Program-made: the position numbers and the translations under genes | DNA from: Molanna angustata | Lineage: Eukaryota; Arthropoda; Insecta; Trichoptera; Molannidae | DNA: 64,000 nt | NCBI GenBank assembly: GCA_963576475.1 | Contig: OY754978.1 | Coordinates: 62,001-126,000 of the forward strand | Reading direction: 5' to 3' | The notes under the pieces: model-generated | The model's input: only the letters and a program-made list of their open reading frames with translations | Told to the model about the DNA's origin: nothing | Databases searched by the model: none | Shown here: piece after piece, positions 32,790-43,930 of the stretch | Layout of the letters: each line of letters begins with the position of its first letter | How positions within the stretch are numbered: the first letter of the stretch is position 1

Positions 32790-33270
32790 TTAAAACGATT
32801 ATTACTAAACTAACACTAAACTAACTATTGACAGTATTACTAAACTAACACTAAACTAACTATTGACAGTATTACTAAACTAACACTAAACTAACTATTG
32901 ACAGTATTACTAAACTAACACTAAACTAACTATTGACAGTATTACTAAACTAACACTAAACTAACTATTGACAGTATTACTAAACTAACACTAAACTAAC
33001 TATTGACAGTATTACTAAACTAACACTAAACTAACTATTGACAGTATTACTAAACTAACACTAAACTAACTATTGACAGTATTGCTAAACTAACACTAAA
33101 CTAACTATTGACAGTATTACTAAACTAACACTAAACTAACTATTGACAGTATTACTAAACTAACACTAAACTAACTATTGACAGTATTACTAAACTAACA
33201 CTAAACTAACTATTGACAGTATTACTAAACTAACACTAAACTAACTATTGACAGTATTACTAAACTAACT
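32790..33270 (+). repeat. 35-bp minisatellite, about 13 copies
   Basis: The unit is TTACTAAACTAACACTAAAC followed by TAACTATTGACAGTA. Copies are nearly identical (one T-G-C variant near 33082), abut without spacers, and stop at AAACTAACTTATTCC. It resembles neither CRISPR nor coding sequence. Confidence 0.97.
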
Positions 33271-33655
33271 TATTCCTTCATAATTTTACGTTCATGGCCA
33301 ACGGCGGGACATTAAAGCCAGTATACAAGATACATACACACATACTTACACACATCTATACATGCACTGTCACAATTAACAAAAGTATATGTTTAATTTA
33401 ATTTCAAAGTGAATTTTTATTTAGAATTAAATATGACAAAAGAAATTAATATTTTTTTTGTCAACAAAAAATTTGTTTTCGAATATTTATATATCGAAAA
33501 ATTTATTTTCTAACAATTGTTACTCTGGTATGTTGTTGAAAAATTGCTCTTCGTAAAATTGCGTATTCGATCAATGTAACCCAATATAGAAAAATAACAC
33601 AAATGAAATATGAATTAGATCCTTTTTTCCTATAAAAAAATCTTTAGGGTTGACA
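33271..33655. other. AT-rich intergenic, nothing recognised
   Basis: No ORF above noise, no inverted repeat, and no similarity to other parts of the window were seen. Confidence 0.4.
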
Positions 33656-33659
33656 ACAC

Positions 33660-33797
33660 TACTATACATCGAGTTCAAAACTATCCTATCTTTCTTCAAT
33701 CCGGAACCATCCATACAAATTTAGAAAATTTCATTGAAATCGGTTTGACGGTTTCGGAGATTAGCGTATACGAACACCGTGGCACTTGATTTTTATA
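33660..33797 (-). mobile_element. Helitron 5'-end fragment
   Basis: On the minus strand it reads TCTTCTTAATATATAAAAAT then CACGGTGTTCGTATACGCTA and CAATGAAATTTTC, a layout common to insect Helitron 5' regions (TC start, AT-rich lead, then a GTTCG-type block). No matching 3' end is evident. Confidence 0.35.
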
Positions 33798-34134
33798 TAT
33801 TAAGAAGATGTAGGTAGGTATCTATGAATGTGTCAGGTGCACTGTTAGTAGTGTGACCATACATATGTTTTCAATGGCGATTATAATATAACATGTGTAG
33901 GTAGGTATGTATGAATATTACAATAATATTATATTTAAATATCGTCTTGATACATACCTATGTACATAGGTACCAAGTCTATGTGCCTTCATATACCTAT
34001 GTTTTCTATAGGTATAGTGTTTTACAGCTATGCACTCGTTTACCAGTGATGCTACATACCTAATACATATGTTCTATACAAACAATAAAGTTTATAAAAT
34101 ATGATCGGTGTTGCCAATACACTCCGCTGCGTCT

Positions 34135-34560
34135 GAGGACTTTTCGCTACTCCCACCACCACCCGCTCTGCCTATGGGGACTGTAATCGGCCCCTTCACA
34201 GAACGCTAAGTGAACGACAAAAAAAAAATGCATAGCACGAAAAGTAGCTCATGGAGCCCTCTAGATTAGCAATCTCGGCACCATAGTGCAAAAAGAAACA
34301 ATCAACGAGTGCGAACAGAAAATTCACACCCGTGGACTGTCTATGACCTCAGATCCCCCTACATGCAGACCATCAGAGAAGTGACCAAGATCTCTGGAAA
34401 TAATTAATTTAACGGGAATCTTCTAAAAGTAAGGCACCATATCTATGACAGAAAACCTTAAAAGCTTTATAATTTTTCTTCGAGATCACAAAATCCGCAT
34501 GACCAATGAGACCTTGAAGAGGCCCACGGACAGCAAAAAGACTGCGTCTGAGGACTGACA
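34135..34560 (-). pseudogene. R1-like LINE C-terminal end with 3' UTR
   Basis: The minus-strand frame around 34545-34409 reads FAVRGPLQGLIGHADFVISK, KNYKAFKVFCHRYGALLLED, then a stop. It is close to the end of the relic in the inverted arms. Here the 3' UTR follows normally down to about 34135. Upstream of 34545 the frame leaves the homology. This copy shows what the LINE 3' end looks like without a (TA)n expansion. Confidence 0.65.
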
Positions 34561-34679
34561 GACTGATATTAATTGGAATATTGAATATGTATGGGATGTG
34601 GTAAGAAAGCGAATCCAAAGAAATTGCTCTTAGTGTGTCAGGCCGCCTTCTCCACACCGATGATACATATTATGTAAAT

Positions 34680-35110
34680 TGTTGAAGAAAACGAACTTTG
34701 TGACACACACCGTATCGAAATGTCAAATCATACAAGGTCACTCGACTTATGCAACTACTACTGGTAGACTAACCGCATGAACGGCCAGCTGATTCACTAA
34801 TGGACCAGGAAGGGATAGAGAGGGGATGAGGAACGAGACGCAGATTCGGGTGTCACTAACAATCGATTTTAACTGAATGTCTCCAAGGTCATTGTTGAAA
34901 TTATGAAATTCTGTCTATTACCTACACCTATGATAAATTTAGCTAGGTAGGGACATCAATTCATCAAACTTAATATTCATTCTGGTTTCACCATTAACGA
35001 TAAGGAGAGGAAGAGGAGGAAAGTAGATAATTTTGTTTAACCTTCTACATACATACTAAATAAATTAACTGTAGTTGTATCAACTTCAATAATTATCATT
35101 GTGATCCATC
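34680..35110. other. Intergenic, nothing recognised
   Basis: No ORF, repeat unit or element ends were seen. Confidence 0.35.
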
Positions 35111-35124
35111 ATACTTAGTTAAAA

Positions 35125-35901
35125 CTAGTTGCATTTAACACATGAGATCCAACTGTCGATGGCGATAGTATGTATAATTGAAGAATATATACCAAATAAT
35201 AAACACTTAAACAAAAATTAATAAAGATATATGTTTGCTATATAAAGCATGTAGATATGTGCCTATGTCAGGATAGGATAGTATGGAGGTCAATCCTTTT
35301 TTCCTACTCAGAATATGAAAACAGCATGATAATATGTATGTATGTTTGGAGATTAAGTATCAAACTATGGAATCCCCGCAGATATTGTGTAGTGTATACT
35401 GCCTTACAAATTGTATGAAGCGATGTCGTCACTAAATTAAATTTTTTAAAAAAGTTTGAGATGTACTACTTCAATGTTCATATTTTTTATATAAAATTGA
35501 ATTACCTATTTGAGTGTTTTGGCTTTTTTGGATATTTTTAAAAACTTTGGAAATATAGGCAGAAACACATAAATTTGTCGTAAAAAAATCTTATTAAAAA
35601 AATGTTCGAGAAACTCTGGAAGAAACTTTGAGATTTTGTATTTCTAAGGCAGTATACACTAAACAATATTTCACTCAATCGTTTGATACCTACTTAATCT
35701 CCAAACATACTGTTTGGAGATTATGCTGTTTTCATATTCTGGGTAGAAAAAAGAGACTGACCTCCGTACCTCCATGTTTTATATAGAAAACAAAACATCT
35801 TGAAATATTTAATAATTTGTATTTTAATGTTTCGTAGGTATTATTCAACTATACATACTTTCGTCATCGACAGTTGGATATCATGTGTTACATGCAACTA
35901 G
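35125..35901. mobile_element. Helitron-like elements, two 3' ends facing outward (copy d)
   Basis: The left end is the complement of the family 3' end (CTAGTTGCATTTAACACATG, 35125) and the right end is the normal 3' end (CATGCAACTAG, 35901). The two halves read in opposite directions and meet near 35690. This is either an insertion of one copy into another or an inverted rearrangement. Confidence 0.65.
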
Positions 35902-36431
35902 TTTATAATATTTAGGTACCGGTTCCCCTTCGACCTGTGATAGAGATTACAATAATATAAATAAATATTATCAAACAGTCTGTAGATACGTACTTACGTA
36001 TTGGTCACCATAATTACTTACATAAGATTATAGAATATTATAATGGCATAGTATGGTTGTGTTAGTGTGTTGCTAATGATAGCTGGTATTCCCAATAAAT
36101 GTTGAAGGAGAGAGACTGAGAACCAACCAACAAACAGTTTTGTACCGAGAGCTACCAAGGAAGGTGCTCTTCTGATTTATATAGTAGTAACACTAGTCAT
36201 GGCCAATGTCAAACCATTATAAACAATCAATTATTATTGGAAAAAAATCTTGATAAAGTGATACTTACCTACATACTTTTTATCTTCAGTTATTTTATAA
36301 TTTTTTTGTGTATTTGTATTCTACTCGTAGAAATATTCTGCATTCATATTTATATCAGAATGTTTGTTGTTTAAAAATATATTTAACGATTAACAATAAG
36401 TGCCATTACAAAGTTTGTGTTTTGTTGAATA

Positions 36432-37389
36432 ATGGGTGACGAAGTAAAAATTAATAACAAAAATGGAATCCATGATTCAGAGAGCAATAAAGGCCACGGT
36501 GAGAACAGTATGAATTGGAAGGAATTGACGGTGTCGGAAAAAGTGAAATATGTTGGAAGACACATAACAGTTGAACCACTATTGGCATTCTATATAATGC
36601 CCAGCGTCTTGGCCAGCTTGGCCGTACAAAACCTCAACCTGGAGAAAGCTTGCAGAGTCAACAAGAACTACTCCAGTGAATTGTGCGACAGCTTGATACA
36701 TCAGACAATTAACGGAAGCCAAGAGGAGAGTGAAGTTCAAGCTCTGGTAGCATATATGGGAGCTTGGAGGTTACCTCTACAGACTGCCCTTCCAGCCATC
36801 ATGATACTTTTCATCGGGGCTTGGAGCGATAGAACGGGCAAGAGAAAACCTTGTCTGCTATTTCCCATCTTGGGAGAGTTTATCACCTCCTTCGGATTGA
36901 TTCTTTGCACTTACTACTTCCTGCAATGGCCTCTAGAAGTCGCCGGGGTGATAGAAGCTCTTCCTCCTTCCATGACTGGAGGATACGCTACCATGTTCCT
37001 CGGTATATTCAGTTACTTGGCGGACCACACCACTCCGGAAGACAGAACATTCAGAATAGGAATAGTGAACACCTTTATTTCGTTAGCCCTTCCGGTTGGA
37101 TTGGCTTTGAGTGGTGTTTTATTGAATCAATTAGGTTTCTACGGTGTCTTCACAATATCTCTTGCTTTTTACGTGACGGCCTTTATCTATGGCTACTTTA
37201 GAATTCAAGACAAAAAACCTGTTGATGATCCAAATGCTCAACCAAACAAAATAAACTGTCTTCAATTCTTTAGTTGGAAACATATTTATGATACATTTTA
37301 TTTGATATTCAAAAAACGCGAGTCTAACAAAAGACTTCAGACAATTCTTTTAGTGGCTTGTTACTTCATTGTATCAGGACCAGTACACG
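36432..37389 (+). CDS. SLC46-type MFS transporter, first coding exon (main gene)
   Basis: This exon starts a five-exon model totalling 1548 coding bases (515 residues), normal for the SLC46 family of 12-TM proton-coupled solute transporters. It encodes the N-terminal half: TM1 with EPLLAFYIMP (48-57), sequons N79 and N94, MFS motif A GAWSDRTGKRKP (129-140), and TM segments up to about residue 240. A charged central loop (DKKPVDDPNAQPNK) and the start of the C-terminal half (TILLVACYFIVSG) follow. Donor GTGAGT at 37390 leaves phase 1, and the acceptor at 53306 restores it. Intron 1 is about 15.9 kb and full of transposons. The ATG is preceded by a candidate UTR acceptor ending at 36289. Copy 1 at 5656 is about 98% identical. 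Family membership is recognised by motif; the substrate (folate, other antifolate-like or unrelated anion) is not inferable. Confidence 0.9.
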
Positions 37390-37412
37390 GTGAGTCTACT
37401 TAATTAATTATA

Positions 37413-38172
37413 CTAGTTGCATGTAACACATGAGATCCAACTGTCGATAGCGATAGTATGCATAGTTGAAGAATATGTTCCAAACTATAAACCCATAAAT
37501 ACAAATTATTTAATATTTTAAGATATTTGGTTTTCTATACAACACATGTACCTAGGTATGTATGTCAAGATAGGATAGTATGGAGGTCAGTCCTTAGATC
37601 CTACCCAGAATATGAAAACAGCATGATGGTATTTATGTATGTTTGGAGATTAGTATCAAACTATTAAGTCTTCTTAGATATTGTGTGTAGGCTACTGACA
37701 TACAAATTGTATGAAGCAATTCCGTCACTAAATTAATTTTTATAAAAATTGTTAAAATAAATTTGAGATGTGCTAATACAATGTTAATATTTTATATAGA
37801 AAATTGAATTATCTAGTTGGGGTGTTTCGGCTTTTTTCGATATTTTAAAAAAAAATGGAAATATAGGCAGTTAAACTCATAAATTTATCATAAAAAAATA
37901 TTTTTCTTAATAAAAAATGTTTGAGAAACCCTGGAATTTTTTTTAAAAAACTTATTTGAGATTTTGTATTTGTTTATGTTTATAACATTTTTTTGCGTTC
38001 TAACTTTTATAGTTTCTGAGATATATGGAAAAATTAACCGAAATTTCAAAAGTTGGTAACCCCTGACTGAAACAAAAATTCACAATTCTGAGTATAAAAG
38101 TTTTGTAGGCCTATAACTGTTTATATATTCTGAAAATTTGGGCTCTGTAAATTGAGCGGATCAAATTTTTTC
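37413..38172 (-). mobile_element. Helitron-like element, copy e
   Basis: The 3' end lies at the left (CTAGTTGCATGTAACACATG, then CCAACTGTCGAT), 23 bases after the transporter donor. The body has the family text in reverse, and the 5' end is degraded near 38165. The left segmental copy has the 30-bp repeats at this place instead. Confidence 0.7.
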
Positions 38173-38319
38173 AAGACAATTTATTTCTCTTAACATATCG
38201 ACAAAATATCAAGCCAAGATACGCGAGATTTGTATGCAGGTTTTTTCAACTTTGAAGTAAATAAACACCAACTTCGAGTGTTCTTTCTCCAACTGTCGAT
38301 TTGTTCAAGAGAATTTTTT

Positions 38320-38798
38320 CTCCTCACTAACCCAAGGTGGATATAGTGGAGAGTTATGATTTCGCAATTTTAAGGTTTTTTTTATTACAGTTTATCAACT
38401 AGTATCATGCTGAAATTGTATTCTGAAAATTTCATCACAATGTATCTGTGTGTGTGTGTGTGCAATGTGCTATGTACGGCGTGTTCATTTTACTTTATCG
38501 ATTATTGACTTAAGTACTCATTCGATTCTATTCAAATTTTACAAATTTGTATATCTAATAATACTCACTTAGACCCCATTACATTTTGAAGGATATCTAA
38601 ATAGTGTTTCTCAATTTTTTTTACTGTCAAATATTTCAAAATGACCCAAAGCTCAGGAATCTAATAATTTTAAAATTAAATTTTCAAATAATAAAATATT
38701 TAAATAAAAAAATAATTTAACAAACTCATTTCATGAAAATGCTGAATATTTTCCATACAAAATTTAAATACTTTATAGAATGACTTGTTAGTGAGGAG
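38320..38798 (+). mobile_element. M2-family MITE, best copy (479 bp)
   Basis: Inverted ends CTCCTCACTAAC and GTTAGTGAGGAG are intact. The interior has a (TG)n run near 38455 and the GTACGGCGTGTTCATTTTAC landmark. No coding capacity. Three other copies exist in the window. Confidence 0.75.
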
Positions 38799-38854
38799 TA
38801 TAGCGTTGGCCACAACCCACTCGTTTATATAGAAAACAAAATATCTTAAAATAT

Positions 38855-39837
38855 TCCAACTGTCGATTCGTTCAAGAGAATGAAATCTATTGAAGGAAGA
38901 GGCAGTATAAATTCAAGATGCGTGTACGAAGGAACATTTTGTATGGCGTAGTGGACTTTTTGCATGCTAATAACACCAACTAGAGGCCTCGCAGCATATA
39001 TGTTCCCATACATGGATTTACTCAGAATTCGTAGTAGAACATTTTATGTGAGTTTTGTGTGTGTGTGTCTGTGTCCGTCCCCCCCCTTATAACTTTTGAT
39101 CCGCTCAATTTACAGAGCCCAAATTTTCAGAATATATAAACAGTTATAGGCCTACAAAACTTTTATACTCAGAATTGTGAATTTTGGTTTCAGTCAGGGG
39201 TTAACAACTTTTAAATTTTTTGTTTTTTTTCCATATATCTCAGAAACCATAAAAGCTAGAACGCTGAAAATTGGTGTGAACATAGAAAAATACAAAATCT
39301 CAAATTAATTTTTTTAAAAAAATTCCAGATTTTCTCAAACATTTTTTATTAAGAAAAATATTTTTTTTATGATAAATTTATGAGTTTAACTCCCTATATT
39401 TCCATTTTTTTTTAAATATCGAAAAAAGCTGAAATACCCCAACTAGATAATTTAATTTTCTATAAAAAATATTAATATTGTAGAAGTACATTTCAATTTT
39501 TTTTTTCAATTTTTACAAAAATTGAATTTAATGACGACATCGCTTCATAGAATTTGTATGGCAAACGCCTATACACAATGTGTAAGAAGTCTTAATAGTT
39601 TGATACTTAAATCTCCAAACATACATACATACCATCATACTGTTTTCATATTCTGTGTAGGAAAAACAGACTGACCTCCATACTATCCTATCCTGACAAA
39701 CATACCTACATGTTTTATATAGAAAATAAAATATCTTCAAATATTTATTAATGTGTTGTTTATAGTTTGGTACGTATTCTTTCATTATGCATACTATCGC
39801 CATCGACAGTTGGATCTCATGTGTTACATGCAACTAG
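38855..39837 (+). mobile_element. Helitron-like element, copy g, with exact ends (983 bp)
   Basis: Comparison with the uninterrupted site at 7541-7560 shows exactly TCCAACTGTCGAT...GCAACTAG inserted between two T residues with no target duplication. The 5' terminus repeats as an inverted copy (ATCGACAGTTGGA) about 25 bases from the 3' end. A CATGT-GTT-ACATG hairpin lies 3 bases before CTAG. These are Helitron-superfamily hallmarks (TC start, hairpin, CTRR end). Non-autonomous: no ORF. Confidence 0.88.
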
Positions 39838-40283
39838 TTATTAATAGTTTGGTACGTATTCTTCAACTATACATACTATCACAATCGACAGTTGGATCTT
39901 ACATATGTGATGCACGCAACTAGTATTATCAAGATTTTAACATTTGTAAATGGCGAGTTCATGGTCGAATGGTAATATCTTCCAACCCATAATATAGTGT
40001 TTACAATATAATATCATGGAAGAGTTAACAATTTAGTGAGAATATTATAAATTCTACCCAGCTATAACTCGAACCTAAAACAAAAAATAAATATACCATT
40101 TATGTGAAAAATAGCAACATTTTATATTTTGCTTGTTTAATAGTGGTTTCATTCGACAGCGTTTTATCTTTCTCTCGTTATTTTCGTTTGACTTTGCATT
40201 TTGACTATGCGGCATTTCACTTGAATTGGTCACGATTTGATTTTTTTTGGACCCTCACTTTTTGTTTTTGATTTAAAACATCA

Positions 40284-40473
40284 GGGGGGCAAGTCTAGTC
40301 AGACGGTGGAATCAAAACCATCCATGTTTACCCATATCATGGATATAATTATGTTATGGAGCCTTGTTATATCTTAAGATGTTATTGAACTCCACAAAAT
40401 AATTATATCCATGATATGGGTAACAGCATGCATGGATAGTTTTGATTCCGCCGGTTGTCCATACTTGCCCCCC
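40284..40473. mobile_element. MITE with GGGGGGCAAGTC inverted ends, longer copy
   Basis: Same ends as 7984-8115. The centre contains CCATATCATGGATATAATTA and its near-complement, so almost the whole 190 bases can fold back. The left copy seems to have lost one half of the inner palindrome. Confidence 0.75.
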
Positions 40474-40977
40474 TGGTCAAGAGTTACCAAATAAACAAAA
40501 GATACTGCGATAGTCAAAGTCAACACAATACAAACGGCAGCCATGTTGGCTCGTCGGCAACGAATAATTTTACGATTTCTGTTTTACGAAAAACGACACA
40601 AAACGCGTTGAAAAATAGAACACGTTCTATTTTTTTTTCCACCGCGTTGAAAAACTCACAGTCGCTCGTGTAAAGCGTGCTTAAGACACAGCACATCACA
40701 CAAGTCAGACAACTTACGACTAGGTAGATCCGTAGATACACCACGACGCGACGGTCGACGGGTAATGTTTTTGCAGGTTGATTTTCATTCTTGTCGTGTT
40801 TATTCTTTTATTTTAACAACCACTGTTTATTATTTTTACAAAATAATAATATTTTGAATAAGTAGGTAACTACCTATAATAAAGAAATCTATATATGTAG
40901 GCAAAGAGCATGAACCAGCGACTGTCACAGCGACTTAGAACATACGTATATTTAGAACATATTATTTAGAACATGTC

Positions 40978-41212
40978 GGCCTTCGTGGCTCAGTTGGTTA
41001 GATATCTGACTGCTGAGCCAAAAGGTCCCGGGTTCGATTCCCGGTGGAGACACAGTTTTTAATTGTGTTTTCAGTCTGGATCTGTGAGACGATTAATATC
41101 GTAAGTCTCCAGAATGTGGCAACTTGTTATTGGGTGCGTGTTAAATTAATATTTGACATAGTACCTGTTAGTTGCCCGAGAAGCAATATTAAATAAATAA
41201 ATAAATAAATAC
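40978..41212 (+). mobile_element. tRNA-derived SINE
   Basis: The head GGCCTTCGTGGCTCAGTTGG holds the A box. GGTTCGATTCCCGGTGGAGA holds the B box. The body has CAGTCTGGATCTGTGAGACG and GTTAGTTGCCCGAGAAGC, and the tail is (AAAT)n. It is missing from the left segmental copy, so it inserted after the duplication. Not a tRNA gene: the ends do not pair. Confidence 0.88.
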
Positions 41213-41422
41213 GTCATATTACAGTGGGGGCTCAAAAAATTAGAGCCACCCAACATTTTTACTATTTTTAGACTTTATAGATATAATTCTCTAATTTCAT
41301 TTTTACGGACCATTATAGATCAATTGTATTTTAATAATATGAGTATATAGAATTGAAAAATATGTATAAAAATAGAATTTATTTATTAGAATAAAAAAAA
41401 ACATATTACAACCACATGCGTG

Positions 41423-42567
41423 TCAATATTTTGTATGTCCACCTTTTGCAGCAATCACTGCTTCAACCCTCATAGGCATGCTGTTTATTTAATTTTCACA
41501 CTGTTTTTTTTATATTATCATTATGATGCCAAATATTTATTAATCTCTCTATCAAATCCCTTTTATTTGTGACCAATATGGTCGAAATCCCTCGTTTCAG
41601 TAGTTTCCATAAATTTTCAATGGAATTAAAGTCTGGAGAGTTTCCTGGCCAGGGTAGCACATCTATTTTTTGTGCCTGTCAAAAAGTTGTGATTCTTTTT
41701 GCCTTGTGGCATGGTGCAGAGTCATGTTGGAATATAAATGTTCCATTTGGAAACAATTCCATTGCCTGAGGGATCAGTTTATCTTTAAGGACATCAATGT
41801 ATTGGTCCTGACGCATTGTATTTTTAACAATGTATAGTCTTCTAGTACCCTGACCACTGATGACAGACCAGACCATAATTTTTAATGGATGCTTTACCCT
41901 TTGCACGAAACATTTTTCCTTAAATTTTTCACCCTCACTTAGTCGTACAAAATTTGATTTATCCATCAAAATTTTAATACAGGACTCATCGGAGAAACAA
42001 ACCTAGTAATAGAGAAAATATTCACTTAGAGTTGGTAAAACATTCTAATTTACTGAAAAATGAGCCTTTATCCACTTAAATTGTAATGATATCATGACTG
42101 CATCATCAACTTACATTTTTCCAATCCTCAATAGTAAAATGGCGATGATCTTTGGCCCATTGGAGACGTTTTTCTCCCATTGCTTGCGTAAGCCTCCGTT
42201 TTCTTGCTGGTCTTCAAGCTTTGAATCCCTGTTCTGCCAGTCCTCTGCGAAGCGTACCAAGAGATATTGCAATTCTTTTTTCATTTATTATTTCTTTAAG
42301 CATTTTTCTTGACTTTCTTCTATTTTCAACAACAAAATTCCTTATTTTTCTTTCAGTGCGTGGTGTTCTAATACGCTTTCGCCCACATTTCTTCCTCTTA
42401 ACTGATTGTATGGGCTCATTTTTGTCCATTTTTCTCTTAATGCTATCAACAGTTGCTCTGGTAACCTTAAGAGACTTGGCAATCTGTCTATTTGAATGGT
42501 TTCCACTCAATATAAAGCCTTGAATCTGACCAAGTTTAGACTAAGAGATGTCCCGCTGTCTGCCCAT
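41423..42567 (-). pseudogene. Tc1-like DD34E transposase with predicted intron, inactivated
   Basis: Reading right to left: start at 42567, then a paired-type HTH region (GNHSNRQIAKSLKVTRATVD) and a second basic helix region (GTLRRGLAEQGFKA), then EDWKN. A GTAAGT donor (42114) and a CTAG acceptor (42003) bound a 112-base intron whose removal joins EDWKN to VCFSDES, the usual first catalytic Asp. Then MVWSVISGQGTR, FIFQHDSAPCHKAK (second Asp) and WPGNSPDFNSIENLW (Glu, 34 positions after the second Asp). The C-terminal AVIAAKGGHTKY-stop at 41423 is reached after a frameshift. In-frame stops lie 9 codons in, after GFKA, and after RITTF, so it is dead. Confidence 0.85.
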
Positions 42568-42617
42568 TTTTGAAAAACATTAAAAAAATGAGGTTAGCAA
42601 AAAGTGTAAAAAAAAGC

Positions 42618-42809
42618 TATATCTATAATAAAAAGTAAAGACTTTTTGATTCTACATTAATTTAATTGAGCGCGATAGGCCTATTTCGCCTTGTTAGGGC
42701 ATTAACTAGCTTATAAGCTAGTTAATGCCCTAACAAGGCGAAATAGGCCTATCGCGCTCAATTAAATTAATGTAGAATCAAAAAGTCTTTACTTTTTATT
42801 ATAGATATA
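42618..42809. mobile_element. Perfect 192-bp palindrome (foldback MITE) inside the Tc1 element
   Basis: TATATCTATAATAAAAAGTA at 42618 is mirrored at 42809, and every base I checked pairs, with the centre at 42713/42714 (AGCTTATAAGCT). It lies between the transposase start and the right inverted repeat. No ORF. Confidence 0.85.
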
Positions 42810-43654
42810 ACATATAATGGAATTCTACCAAATAAAAACTTCATCGATAATTAAGTAAAAAAAAGCCTTGATAAAATGAAATAAATAATGGAATATGATA
42901 TAAATAACTTACTTGTATATAAAAAAAAGAAAGAAGTACGAATATTCTTGTAAAATAAAAATTATAAACCATAAAACTTCATAATAAATTGCTATTGTTG
43001 CAAAAGGTGGACATACAAAATATTGACACGCATGTGGTTGTAATATGTTTTTTTTTTATTCTAATAAATAAATTCCATTTTTATACATATTTTTCAATTC
43101 TATATACTCATATTATTAAAATACAATTGATCTATAATGGTCCGTAAAAATGAAATTAGAGAATTATACCTAAAAAGTCTAAAAATAGTAAAAATGTTGG
43201 GTGGCTCTAATTTTTTGAGCCCCCACTGTATAATGGCTGTTTTATTTTCTGTAATAGGATACCATAGCAGGTAACAACAAATGTATAATATGAACCATGA
43301 GTAGTAGTGGCTTTTGCAGATAACTGCATTCAAAGTTTTGAAAATCACTATTTTCACACATCATTTATAGTAGGTATTGATATCCTCTCTCTGGCACTCG
43401 TAGTGGTTAGTTTCATTTTATAATCAATATTATTCGTCGCACCCTTTTCGTTACCGCGGTCTGACATCAGAGGATACGATTACCTATGTCACAAAATAAA
43501 ATGTTAAAATAATAATTTAAGACTTCACCCGACAGACACCTCCAACAGAGATAGGTACCTACCTACCCATAACAAGTTAGCAAACATAACACAATACATA
43601 CATGTCCATCACAGTTTCCACCAACCAATGTTTCTGTTATCTTTTCCTAATTAG

Positions 43655-43930
43655 GAAAATTAGGAAAAAATAACCAGACAGCAGAAATACCCAGAAAGAT
43701 CGGACTAGGTTGGGCAGCCTTTGGGAAACTTAAACATGTCCTAAAAACAGAGATATTCCCACATGTCTGAAAAGAAAAATGTTTGAAACATGTATCCTGC
43801 CTGTGCCTATGTATGGTCTAGGAACTATCACGCTAACTGCGAGGACCATACATAAGCTAAAGATCCATGGAAAGGCAAATGATAGGCGTAAGTCTAAGAG
43901 ACAAAATTAGAAATGTATATAGTTGTTTAT
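43655..43930 (+). pseudogene. RTE-like LINE C-terminal scrap
   Basis: Frames read RKIGLGWAAFGKLKHVLKTE and, after breaks, AMERQMIGVSLRDKIRN-like text (SMERQMIGVSLRDKIRN), the post-RT region of RTE-type LINEs. Several stops. Both ends are missing. Confidence 0.5.

Larger units (their letters stand above)
38288..39923 (+). mobile_element. Helitron-like element, copy f, interrupted by copy g
   Basis: Starts TCCAACTGTCGATTTGTTCA at 38288, holds an M2 MITE (38320-38798), is interrupted at 38855-39837, and ends ATCGACAGTTGGATCTTACA ... ACGCAACTAG at 39923. It corresponds to copy a at 7025-7630. Confidence 0.75.
41222..43228 (-). mobile_element. Tc1/mariner-type transposon with ~230-bp inverted repeats
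   Basis: Ends CAGTGGGGGCTCAAAAAATT and its complement are flanked by TA on both sides (41220-41221, 43229-43230). The left segmental copy has the empty site CATATTATAAAGG near 8551. Inverted repeats extend roughly 41222-41455 and 42995-43228, including TTTTGTATGTCCACCTTTTG. Total 2007 bases, of which 192 are a nested palindrome. Confidence 0.95.
36047..43469 (+). repeat. Segmental duplication, right copy
   Basis: Counterpart of 5279-9674. Matching blocks are 36047-37403, about 38172-38854, 39838-40977, 41213-41221 and 43229-43469. The interruptions are younger insertions: Helitron-like e and g, a SINE, and a Tc1 element with its nested palindrome. Confidence 0.85.

Noticed and set aside
32790..33270. 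CRISPR-like array
   Set aside because: Units are contiguous without unique spacers, there are no cas genes, and the DNA is eukaryotic.
40978..41060. tRNA genes at the A/B-box matches (also 29800-29882, 47500-47580, 56635-56715, 60000-60085, 1540-1610)
   Set aside because: The acceptor stem does not pair, a conserved non-tRNA body and A-rich tail follow, and several dispersed copies exist. These are SINE heads.
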